64,000 nucleotides of DNA from Pseudorhodobacter sp. E13 (lineage in GTDB: Bacteria > Pseudomonadota > Alphaproteobacteria > Rhodobacterales > Rhodobacteraceae). The position numbers and the translations under genes were made by a program. Positions 17,457-25,123 of the stretch are shown piece by piece; positions within the stretch are counted from its first letter, which is position 1; each line of letters opens with the position of its first letter. The notes under the pieces were generated by a model. The model saw only the letters and a program-made list of their open reading frames with translations, made no database searches and was not told the DNA's origin. Location: NCBI RefSeq assembly GCF_003991405.1, contig NZ_RPEN01000151.1, positions 62,001 to 126,000 of the forward strand, read 5' to 3'.

Positions 17457-17980
17457 ACCTGTCGCGCCGCCCGCATTTTCATCGCGGCTTCCAGCTCATG
17501 CCATGCGGTGCGCGCCATGGAGCGGAACACCATGATTTCAAACCCATCCGCCCCCCGGATCAGGATCATCGCCATATGACCAAGCGAGGAGCGGGCACCG
17601 CTGCCAACCGCCATGGCGCGCAGATCAAGCGGCACGAGGCGCGACAACACCTCGGCCGCACCCGAACCGCTGAGCGTGAGGCAAGCCCAGCCATCGCTTT
17701 GATCGGTGAGCGCGGCGAACTGGCCCCAATCCCCCGGCGCGGCCCCGATTAGAAAGGCCTGCCCGCGCGCGGTCCAGACCAGACGCGCAGCACCATCGCT
17801 GGAAATGCTGTTCGGCGCGGGAAAGGCCAAAGGGGCCAAAGCGGCGGCCAAAGCACCGTCTTGCCCAGCAAAGGGCGCGACAGAGGTGACAGGCCCCATA
17901 TCCGCCTCGGCCAAGGTCACACCTGCCAAACTGGTGGGGGCCCGCCCCGCAAGCGGGCTTTTTGCGATCAGATCAGCCAC
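17450..17980 (-). CDS. soxG: Sarcosine oxidase gamma subunit
   Basis: The 176-residue protein matches the short SoxG family: an N-terminal KSPLAGRAP, then SDGAARLVWTARGQAFLIG, LSGSGAAEVLSRLVPLDLR, and the C-terminal HMAMILIRGADGFEIMVFRSMARTAWHEL. It is a structural part of the heterotetrameric enzyme that oxidises sarcosine to glycine and passes the methyl group to tetrahydrofolate. It overlaps soxA upstream (ends 17973) and the amidohydrolase downstream, consistent with one transcript. Confidence 0.92.
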   Translation of the reverse strand: MADLIAKSPLAGRAPTSLAGVTLAEADMGPVTSVAPFAGQDGALAAALAPLAFPAPNSISSDGAARLVWTARGQAFLIGAAPGDWGQFAALTDQSDGWACLTLSGSGAAEVLSRLVPLDLRAMAVGSGARSSLGHMAMILIRGADGFEIMVFRSMARTAWHELEAAMKMRAARQVC

Positions 17981-20885
17981 GAAGCTTCACCCCTTCTTTG
18001 TCATGGAACACCGGGTCGCAGACCTCGCACAGCAGGTCGATCTTGCGCAGATGGTCCACAAGCCGCACCATTTCACCATGCCGCGCCCGCCCGTTGCGCA
18101 AGAAGGCAAGGCCAAGAGAACCGCCCAGCGTCGGCGAATAGCAAACCGAGGTGACATAGCCCTGATCATTGGCGCGGCAGACCTCCTCTCCCGGATTGAA
18201 CAGATGCGCACCGGCCGAAAGGGCGGCATCGGTGACCGGGCGCAAACCGACCAACTGGTCGCGCTGTGGGCCCACCAACCCCGGTCGGGCCGCAGCCCCC
18301 TTGCCGATGCAGTCTTTCTTGGCCGAAACCATCTTTTCCATCCCGATATCAAAGGCGGTGGTGCGCCCGTGAATTTCGGCATGGGTGATAAAGCCCTTCT
18401 CGATCCGCAGCACGTTCAACGCCTCCATCCCGTAAGCGCCGCCGCCAAGGGTTTCAGCCCGCGCCAGCAGATCGCGGAACAGCGCCTCGCCATAGCGCGC
18501 GGGCACGGCGATTTCATAGCCCTGCTCGCCCGAGAAAGAGATGCGGAACAGCCGCGCCGCCACTTGACCCACCTGCACAGGCGCACAGCCCATGAAGGGC
18601 AGATCAACCGTGGTGATAGTGTCCAGCAGCGGCTTGGCCTTTGGCCCGGCCACCGCAAACTGCGCCCAGTTTTCCGTGACCGAGATGATGCGCACATCCC
18701 AATCCGCGCAATAGGCCTGCGCCACAAATTCCAGATGCCGCATCACCAGCCCCGCCGCGGCGGTGGTCGTGGTCATCAGAAAGTGCGTGTCGCCCAGCCG
18801 CGCGGTGGTGCCATCATCCAGCACATGCCCATCGGCCCGCAGCATCAAACCATAGCGCACGCGGCCCACGGGCAGCGTGGAAAAGGTGTTGGTGTAAACC
18901 AGATCGAGGAAGCGCGCCGCATCCTTGCCCTGAATATCGATCTTGCCGAGGGTCGAGACATCGGCCACCCCAACCGCGCTGCGCACCATTGCTACCTCAC
19001 GGTCGCAGGCCTCGCGCCATGTGCTTTCACCGGGGCGGGGGAAATAGCTGGGGCGATACCACATCCCGGCTTCGATCATCGGCGCGCCACGCTCGACGCT
19101 GGCGGTGTGCGAGGTCAGGAAGCGTTGCGGCGCAAACCCTTCGGCCCGGCCCCCTGCCCCCATCGCCGCGATCGAAACCGGGCTGAAAGGCGGGCGGAAG
19201 GTGGTGGTGCCGGTTTCCGGTATGCCGCGCCCGGTGGCATCGGCCAGCACCGCAAGCGCCCCCATGTTGGAATTCTTGCCCTGATCGGGGGCCATGCCTT
19301 GCGTGGTGTAGCGCTTCATATGCTCCACACTGGCAAAGTTCTCCTGCGCCGACAGCCGCACATCCTTGATCGTCACGTCATTGGCAAAGTCCAGCCAGGC
19401 CCGGCGCTTGCCCTTCACCTCCCACAAGGGCAGCAGCTCATAGCTGCCATCCTCGGCGGTGGGCAGGGTGATCGGCGCGGCCTTGCGGCCCAGCGCCTTC
19501 ATCGCCTCGCGCGCCATCGCAGACCCAGAGGCGAGGCAGCCAGCTGTTGAGAACTCCCCCGCCGCCGCCCCGGCCACACGCATGCCCGGCACCATTCCCG
19601 GCTTTGGCAAAAAGGCCGCGATTCCCGCATCCCAAACCGGGCGGCCATTCATGTGGCAGGTCAGATGCACCAGCGGGTTCCAACCGCCTGACACGCCAAG
19701 GCAATCCGTCTCCACCTCAATCTCGGCCCCGCGATGCAGCACGGTGATCGACCGCAGCGCCTTGCGGCCCTTGGTTCCCACCACCACGGCACCGGCATAG
19801 ACCGGGCAATCCTCGGCCACCGGGGCATCTGCACGCACGTCGATGATCGCGGCGACCTCTACCCCCGCGGCCATCAAATCCCGCGCGGTCTGGCGCGCGC
19901 TATCGTTATTGGCGAAAATGGTGATGCGCTTGCCGGGGGCCACACCATAGCGGTTCAGATAGGTCCGGATCGCGCTGGCGGTCATGATGCCGGGACGGTC
20001 GTTATCGGCAAAGGCAATCATACGCTCTTGCGCGCCCGCCGCCAGCACCGCTTGCCCGGCCACGATACGCCAGAAACATTCGCGCGGCAGATCAGGGCGC
20101 GCGGGCAGATGCAGGCCCACCCGCTCCAACGCGCCATAGGTGCCGCCATCATAAACCCCCGTCACGGTGGTGCGCGGCATCAGCCGCACATTCGGCATCG
20201 CGCCCAGTTCGGCCAAGGCAGCCGCTGCCCAATCGGCAGCAGGCTTGCCATCCATCGCGCCGGTATCGGCCAGCAAACGCCCGCCCATCACCGGGTGTTC
20301 ATCAGCCAAAATCACATCCGCCCCCGCGCGCGCCGCTTGCAAGGCCGCAGCAAGCCCCGCAGGCCCCGCGCCGATCACCAGCAGATCGCAAAAGGCATAG
20401 GCCTTTTCATAATCGGCCTCATCATGGCGCCCCGACAGGCTGCCCAAGCCCGCCGCCCGGCGGATCACGGGTTCATACAGCCGCTCCCACAAGGCGCGGG
20501 GCCACATGAAGGTCTTGTAATAAAAACCGGCACTTAGAAAGGGCGCGGCCAGATCGTTCACCGCCAGAACATCGAACCCAAGGCTGGGCCAGCGGTTCTG
20601 GCTCTTCGCTTCCAACCCGTCAAAAATCTCTTGCACCGTGGCGCGCACATTCGGCGTCTGCTGGCGGTCTTCGATAATCTCGACCAGCGCGTTCGGCTCC
20701 TCTGACCCGGCGGTCAACACCCCACGCGGGCGGTGATACTTGAAACTGCGCCCGACCAGCTTCACCCCATTGGCCAAAAGCGCCGAGGCCAGCGTGTCCC
20801 CCTTGAAACCCTGATAATCCACCCCGTCAAAGCGGAACCGAACCGGCACCGCGCGATCAATCAGGCCTTTGCCCTCGATCCTCAT
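17973..20885 (-). CDS. soxA: Sarcosine oxidase alpha subunit
   Basis: The 970-residue protein has an N-terminal 2Fe-2S-like/SoxA1 region, an NAD(P)-binding Rossmann domain with VIGAGPAGLAAALQAARAGA (GxGPAG at 172-177), and a C-terminal GcvT-like folate domain from about residue 590 (FRPPFSPVSIAAMGAG ... GKIDIQGKDAARFLDLVYTN). It binds NAD+ and supplies the tetrahydrofolate site that captures formaldehyde as methylene-THF. The ATG at 20885 overlaps the soxD stop as ATGA. An upstream in-frame extension to 21014 reads through soxD and is rejected. Confidence 0.95.
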   Translation of the reverse strand: MRIEGKGLIDRAVPVRFRFDGVDYQGFKGDTLASALLANGVKLVGRSFKYHRPRGVLTAGSEEPNALVEIIEDRQQTPNVRATVQEIFDGLEAKSQNRWPSLGFDVLAVNDLAAPFLSAGFYYKTFMWPRALWERLYEPVIRRAAGLGSLSGRHDEADYEKAYAFCDLLVIGAGPAGLAAALQAARAGADVILADEHPVMGGRLLADTGAMDGKPAADWAAAALAELGAMPNVRLMPRTTVTGVYDGGTYGALERVGLHLPARPDLPRECFWRIVAGQAVLAAGAQERMIAFADNDRPGIMTASAIRTYLNRYGVAPGKRITIFANNDSARQTARDLMAAGVEVAAIIDVRADAPVAEDCPVYAGAVVVGTKGRKALRSITVLHRGAEIEVETDCLGVSGGWNPLVHLTCHMNGRPVWDAGIAAFLPKPGMVPGMRVAGAAAGEFSTAGCLASGSAMAREAMKALGRKAAPITLPTAEDGSYELLPLWEVKGKRRAWLDFANDVTIKDVRLSAQENFASVEHMKRYTTQGMAPDQGKNSNMGALAVLADATGRGIPETGTTTFRPPFSPVSIAAMGAGGRAEGFAPQRFLTSHTASVERGAPMIEAGMWYRPSYFPRPGESTWREACDREVAMVRSAVGVADVSTLGKIDIQGKDAARFLDLVYTNTFSTLPVGRVRYGLMLRADGHVLDDGTTARLGDTHFLMTTTTAAAGLVMRHLEFVAQAYCADWDVRIISVTENWAQFAVAGPKAKPLLDTITTVDLPFMGCAPVQVGQVAARLFRISFSGEQGYEIAVPARYGEALFRDLLARAETLGGGAYGMEALNVLRIEKGFITHAEIHGRTTAFDIGMEKMVSAKKDCIGKGAAARPGLVGPQRDQLVGLRPVTDAALSAGAHLFNPGEEVCRANDQGYVTSVCYSPTLGGSLGLAFLRNGRARHGEMVRLVDHLRKIDLLCEVCDPVFHDKEGVKLRG

Positions 20886-21199
20886 TGCGCACCCCCTTTC
20901 GCGGGTGCCTTGGCTTTGGATTTCATCTTGGCCGAAATACCTGCCGCAGCATCCCCCACCAGCACCACATCGGAAATCTGGTGGCTGACGGTGTCGCGCG
21001 TGATCAACACCCAACTGGCGCAGCCCATCTCATGATACCAAAGATCGCGCGTCCGCCCCGCCGGATTGTCGCGCAAATGCAAATGCGCGTCGATGGCATC
21101 CCAATCCTCGCCTTCCGGGCGGGTCAGATAATCCTCTGATCCGTAATAGTAAAACTCTCGCCGGTCGCGGGGGCCACACAGGGGGCAGGTGATACGCAT
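20882..21199 (-). CDS. soxD: Sarcosine oxidase delta subunit with repeat-derived C-terminus
   Basis: The 105-residue protein is the small zinc subunit: N-terminal MRITCPLCGPRDRREF with Cys5 and Cys8, then WYHEMGCASWVLITRDTVSH supplying His and Cys ligands. The last twenty or so residues (AAGISAKMKSKAKAPAKGGA) look unusual. The DNA for GISAKMKS is nearly the same as the tail of the dispersed repeat (GGTATTTCGGCCAAGATGAA, against GGTATTTGGGCCAAGATGAA in copy 2). The basic tail therefore probably arose by repeat insertion. It overlaps soxA (ATGA) and follows soxB by ten bases. Confidence 0.92.
   Translation of the reverse strand: MRITCPLCGPRDRREFYYYGSEDYLTRPEGEDWDAIDAHLHLRDNPAGRTRDLWYHEMGCASWVLITRDTVSHQISDVVLVGDAAAGISAKMKSKAKAPAKGGAQ
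20921..20942 (-). repeat. Partial GC-hairpin/TATTT-tail repeat, copy 5, in the 3' end of soxD
   Basis: Only the tail is recognisable: on the minus strand GGTATTTCGGCCAAGATGAA, differing by one base from the tail in copy 2. The GC hairpin is missing. It encodes GISAKMK of SoxD in the same reading frame that gives DIYAEKK in XdhB. Confidence 0.65.
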
Positions 21200-21208
21200 G
21201 ATGTTCCC

Positions 21209-22468
21209 TCAGTGCAAATTATGCTGTGATCCGGTGCCTTCTTCATCCAGAAGATGCCCGGTCTTGAAACGGTCCAGCCGGAAGCGGCGCGCGACCTCGT
21301 GCGTCTCTCCCGTGGCCATCAGATGCGCCATGCACCAGCCGCTTGCCGGCACCGCCTTGAACCCGCCATAGTTCCAGCCTGCATCGACAAACAGCCCCTC
21401 CACCGGCGTCTTGTCGATAATGGGCGATCCGTCCGGCGTCATATCCATGATCCCGCCCCAGGACCGCAACACCTTGGCGCGGCCGATCATCGGCATCAGG
21501 GTCATGCCTGCTTCCATTACATGCTCCACCATCGGCAAGTTGCCGCGGCTGGCGTAAGAGGCATAGAAATCAATATCGCCGCCAAAGACCAAGCCGCCCT
21601 TGTCCGACTGGCTGATATAAAAATGCCCCATGCCAAAGCTGACAACATGGTCAATCACCGGCTTTAACCCTTCGGTGACAAAGGCTTGCAGGATATGGCT
21701 TTCAATCGGCAGGCGCATGCCCGCCATCGCGGCCACCTGCCCGGACCGGCCCGCCACAACCATGCCAACCTTGCGCGCCTTGATCGCCCCGCGCGTGGTT
21801 TGCACGCCAACAACGCGACCGCCTTCAATATCAATCCCGGTGACTTCGCAATTCTGGATCAAGTCCACGCCGCGCCGATCGGCCCCGCGCGCATAGCCCC
21901 AAGCCACCGCATCATGCCGCGCCGTGCCGCCGCGCGGATGCAGCAAACCGCCATAGATGGGAAAGCGCGTCTGCTCAAAATCCAGATAGGGCAAATGCTC
22001 TCGCACGCCGTCACGGTCCAGCAAGATCGCATCATCGCCTTGGTTGATCATGGAATTGCCGCGCCGCACAAAGGCATCGCGCTGCCCGTCGCTGTGGAAC
22101 AGGTTGATCAAGCCGCGCTGGCTGTGCATGACGTTGTAGTTCAGCTCTGCCTCCAGCCCTTCCCACAGCTTCAGGGAATGGCTGTAAAACTCTGAATTGC
22201 CCGGCAAAAAGTAGTTTGCCCGCACAATCGTCGTATTCCGCCCGATATTGCCCGAGCCGATATACCCCTTTTCCAACACAGCGATATTGGTCAGCCCGTG
22301 GTTCTTGGCCAGATAATAGGCCGTCGACAAGCCATGCCCGCCGCCGCCGATGATGATCGCATCATATTCCGCCTTGGGGGCCGGGTCTCGCCACACAGGT
22401 TTCCAGCCTTTATTGCCGAAAAGCCCTTCGGTTATCACCTTCAGCCCAGAATATCGCATGTCACGCAC
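21209..22468 (-). CDS. soxB: Sarcosine oxidase beta subunit
   Basis: The 419-residue protein is the flavin subunit holding the covalent FMN and noncovalent FAD that oxidise sarcosine. It has a dinucleotide motif IIIGGGGHGLSTAYYLAKNHG (GxGxxG near residue 38), a VLEKGYIGSGNIGRNTTIVRANY flavin loop, and the family ending DAGWNYGGFKAVPASGW. It is the first gene of soxBDAG. The upstream divergent gap carries a 20-base inverted repeat that could be the operator. Length matches the family. Confidence 0.95.
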   Translation of the reverse strand: MRDMRYSGLKVITEGLFGNKGWKPVWRDPAPKAEYDAIIIGGGGHGLSTAYYLAKNHGLTNIAVLEKGYIGSGNIGRNTTIVRANYFLPGNSEFYSHSLKLWEGLEAELNYNVMHSQRGLINLFHSDGQRDAFVRRGNSMINQGDDAILLDRDGVREHLPYLDFEQTRFPIYGGLLHPRGGTARHDAVAWGYARGADRRGVDLIQNCEVTGIDIEGGRVVGVQTTRGAIKARKVGMVVAGRSGQVAAMAGMRLPIESHILQAFVTEGLKPVIDHVVSFGMGHFYISQSDKGGLVFGGDIDFYASYASRGNLPMVEHVMEAGMTLMPMIGRAKVLRSWGGIMDMTPDGSPIIDKTPVEGLFVDAGWNYGGFKAVPASGWCMAHLMATGETHEVARRFRLDRFKTGHLLDEEGTGSQHNLH

Positions 22469-22522
22469 CCCTTGGTATCATTGCAAAGCAAACCCGCCTT
22501 TTGGCGCAAAGACAAGCACATC

Positions 22523-22542
22523 TGCGACAGTTTTTTGTCGCA
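22523..22542. promoter_or_regulatory. Inverted repeat TGCGACA-N6-TGTCGCA upstream of soxB
   Basis: A perfect seven-base inverted repeat with a GTTTTT spacer lies 55-74 bases before the soxB start, in the gap shared with the divergent msrB gene. The size fits a dimeric regulator site such as a GntR-type operator. The regulator is not in the window. Confidence 0.45.
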
Positions 22543-22655
22543 TCCGCTGGTCGCAGCGGCGGCCTTCGGCTGGGCCGCGTTTGAGGGGTCTCGGGATTGT
22601 GATGAAACTTTTGCCACCCATTTGCAGTAGCTTCATCAGCAAAGAGGAGAACACC

Positions 22656-23141
22656 ATGCTTTCACGCCGCACCTTCATGACAACCGTTCTGGCCAGCACC
22701 GGCCTTGCTGCCCTGCCCACCTGGGCCGCTGAATTTGAGATCACCCGCTCGGAGGCCGAGTGGAAAAAGCTGCTGACGCCCGCCCAATTCGCGGTTCTGC
22801 GGCAAGAAGCGACTGAAAAGCCGTTTTCCAACAGTTTGAAAGGCGAAACCTCGCCGCTGCTGAAAGAGGCCCGTAAAGGCACCTACAACTGCGCGGGTTG
22901 CGAATTGCCGGTCTACAGCTCTGAAACCAAGTTTGACAGCGGCACCGGTTGGCCCAGCTTTTACGCCGCGATTGACGGGGCGGTGGGCACCAAGGAAGAC
23001 AACAGCCTGTTTGCCAAACGCACCGAGGTGCATTGCCGCCGCTGTGGCGGGCATCTGGGCCATATCTTTGGCGATGGGCCGAAACCTACGGGCAAGCGCC
23101 ATTGCATCAATGGGCTGGCCATGACCTTTGCGCCCGCTTGA
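22656..23141 (+). CDS. msrB: Peptide-methionine (R)-S-oxide reductase, exported by Tat
   Basis: The 161-residue protein reduces methionine-R-sulfoxide in proteins. The domain has two zinc CxxC pairs (Cys79/Cys82 and Cys127/Cys130), the SGTGWPSF motif, GGHLGHIF and the catalytic Cys150 in RHCIN. The N-terminus is a twin-arginine signal (SRRTFMTTVLASTGLAALP with cleavage near WAAE), so repair probably takes place in the periplasm; most MsrB proteins are cytosolic. GAGGAGA lies before the ATG. A longer open frame from 22350 antisense to soxB is rejected. Confidence 0.93.
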   Translation: MLSRRTFMTTVLASTGLAALPTWAAEFEITRSEAEWKKLLTPAQFAVLRQEATEKPFSNSLKGETSPLLKEARKGTYNCAGCELPVYSSETKFDSGTGWPSFYAAIDGAVGTKEDNSLFAKRTEVHCRRCGGHLGHIFGDGPKPTGKRHCINGLAMTFAPA

Positions 23142-23163
23142 CCCTATCGAACGCGGGCAATGG

Positions 23164-23194
23164 AAAAGGGGCCGGAAAACCCGGCCCCTTTTGC
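23164..23194. terminator. Bidirectional terminator between msrB and glutamate dehydrogenase
   Basis: AAAAGGGGCCGG, a short A-rich loop, and CCGGCCCCTTTT form a 12-pair stem with A- and T-tracts at its base. It ends both convergent genes. Confidence 0.85.
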
Positions 23195-23207
23195 CATTTT
23201 CAAACCT

Positions 23208-24638
23208 TCACAGCCCTTTGGACTGATAGGTCGCCGCCACCCGGCTGATCGAGACGATATAGGCGGCGACGCGCAAATCCTCGACATCACTGCGCCCGTG
23301 CCAGACCTCGCGCATCGCCTGATAGGCCGTGCGCATCGTGTCATCCAACCCCGACCGCACCAGCTCCAACTCCCCCGCGCCGCGCAGGTATTTTTCCTTG
23401 AAATTGGGCGACATGGTCCAACCGAGGCCCTTGTCGCTCGACAGGCGCTCCAACTCATTGACCAGCAGGATATGCCGCGCTTCCTCGGCCCGGCGCTGCA
23501 TACGGCCAAAGCGGATGTGCGACAGGTTCTTGACCCATTCGAAATAGGACACCGTCACACCGCCCGCATTGGCATACATATCAGGAATGATCACCACGCC
23601 CTTCTTGCGCAAAATCTCATCCGCGCCAAAGGTCACCGGGCCATTCGCCGCCTCGATGATCAGATTGGCCTTAATCCGGTCGGCATTGCCCAGATTGATC
23701 ACCCCTTCCAGCGCCGCGGGGATCAGAATGTCACATTCCTTTTCCAGCACCGCCGCCCCTTCGGCGACATAGGTGCCCTGCGGATAGCCTTTGATAGAGC
23801 CATGCTTGGCAATCCATTGGCGCAGGTCTTCGATGTTGATGCCGCTGTCATTCACAATGGCCCCATCCCATTCGATCACCGCCGTGATCGTGGCGCCGTC
23901 TTCCTCGGACAGGAACTTGGCCGCGTGATAGCCCACATTGCCAAGGCCTTGCACGACGATCTTCTTGCCGTCCAACTCGCCCGACAGACCTGCGAGTTTC
24001 TTGTCCTCCTCGTAGCGGAAGAATTCCTGCAACGCATATTGCACGCCGCGCCCGGTCGCCTCGACCCGGCCCTGAATACCGCCCGCGTGCGGCGGCTTGC
24101 CGGTCACACAGGCTTTGGCGTTGATGTCGGCGGTGTTCATTCGCGCGTATTGGTCGGCGATCCAGGCCATCTCGCGCTCACCCGTGCCCATATCCGGGGC
24201 GGGCACGTTTTGCGCCGGGTGGATCAGGTCGCGCTTGATCAGCTCATAGGCAAAGCGGCGGGTGATCGCTTCCAGCTCATGCGGCTCCCAGGCGCGGGGG
24301 TCGATGCACAACCCGCCTTTGGACCCGCCAAACGGCGTTTCCACCAGCGCGCATTTATAGGTCATCAGCGCCGCCAGCGCCTCCACCTCATTCTGGTTCA
24401 CCGATAGCGCATAGCGAATGCCGCCTTTGACCGGCTCCATATGTTCCGAATGCACCGAGCGATAGCCGGTGAAGGTTTCGATCTTGCCGCGCAGACGCAC
24501 CCCAAAGCGCACCGTATAGGTAGAGTTGCACACCTTTATCTTCTGCTCCAACCCCGGGCTCAGATCCATCAGCGAGGTGGCACGATTGAACATAAGGTCA
24601 ACGGAGTCGCGAAAGCTTGGCTCGCCGGTCATCTGCAT
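23208..24638 (-). CDS. Glu/Leu/Phe/Val dehydrogenase (NAD-type glutamate dehydrogenase)
   Basis: The 476-residue protein interconverts glutamate and 2-oxoglutarate plus ammonia. The substrate domain has PVKGGIRYALSVNQNEVEALAALMTYKCALVETPFGGSKGG with the catalytic lysine, and PAPDMGTGEREMAWI. The cofactor domain has IVVQGLGNVGYHAAKFL (GxGNVG) and an acidic residue region that favours NAD+. The length is typical of long hexameric bacterial forms. It is a single gene ended by a strong terminator; about 480 bases upstream are gene-free. Confidence 0.93.
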   Translation of the reverse strand: MQMTGEPSFRDSVDLMFNRATSLMDLSPGLEQKIKVCNSTYTVRFGVRLRGKIETFTGYRSVHSEHMEPVKGGIRYALSVNQNEVEALAALMTYKCALVETPFGGSKGGLCIDPRAWEPHELEAITRRFAYELIKRDLIHPAQNVPAPDMGTGEREMAWIADQYARMNTADINAKACVTGKPPHAGGIQGRVEATGRGVQYALQEFFRYEEDKKLAGLSGELDGKKIVVQGLGNVGYHAAKFLSEEDGATITAVIEWDGAIVNDSGINIEDLRQWIAKHGSIKGYPQGTYVAEGAAVLEKECDILIPAALEGVINLGNADRIKANLIIEAANGPVTFGADEILRKKGVVIIPDMYANAGGVTVSYFEWVKNLSHIRFGRMQRRAEEARHILLVNELERLSSDKGLGWTMSPNFKEKYLRGAGELELVRSGLDDTMRTAYQAMREVWHGRSDVEDLRVAAYIVSISRVAATYQSKGL

Positions 24639-25123
24639 ATCATTCTCTCCCTTTGTGCCCCATTCCGTAGGGGCTTGTGCCAGAAACCCTAGCCGAGACT
24701 GCCCAAAATTTCACCTCTGAAAACCGAACCAACCCGAGAAAAGGAAAAACGGCGGAAGGCCTTATCCGCGGATATCCTTAACGCAACAAAAGTGCCGGAA
24801 TTCAGGAAAAACAGCCATTTCCTGTGATTCGCGCCCCGTGATTCCGGGCCAAGCGTTAACCGGAATATCATTTTTCCACCGCTGCGGCGACGCAGCCCCC
24901 CGGCCTTTGTCGCCACACGCGCAACAATGCTTGCCCCTATCGGGCCAGCGTTTCCACCCCAGTCGATTTACCCGCATTTCCTACGAAATTCGCCACATTT
25001 TTGCCCCAACTCACAGGCCAATTAGACGTTGGGAAAAGGTGTGTTGCGTCCGGCATTCACCCTTCCGGTCCGTTATGACAACGGCCAAGGACTGTCCGGG
25101 CGCGCCGAAATGAGGATGTGAAG
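24639..25123. other. Gene-free interval before the Tad-type cluster
   Basis: These 485 bases hold no convincing reading frame on either strand. I see a 12-base palindrome TATCCGCGGATA at 24763-24774 and an inverted repeat ATTCCGG-N12-CCGGAAT at 24841-24866, either of which could be a regulatory site. The interval must hold the promoters of the divergent glutamate dehydrogenase and Tad-type genes, but I cannot pick the -35/-10 elements with confidence. Confidence 0.5.
24841..24866. promoter_or_regulatory. Inverted repeat ATTCCGG-N12-CCGGAAT in the gdh/tad divergent region
   Basis: Two perfect seven-base half sites separated by 12 bases lie about 200 bases before the gdh start and 260 before the tadG-like start. 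Spacing is compatible with a dimeric regulator. The function is unknown. Confidence 0.3.

Noticed and set aside
20886-21014. Upstream extension of soxA
   Set aside because: It reads through soxD in another frame; the soxA ATG at 20885 overlaps the soxD stop as expected and begins a typical SoxA N-terminus.
24763-24774. Palindrome TATCCGCGGATA as a specific operator
   Set aside because: It is short and single in the region; I cannot separate it from chance, so I list it only within the gene-free interval.
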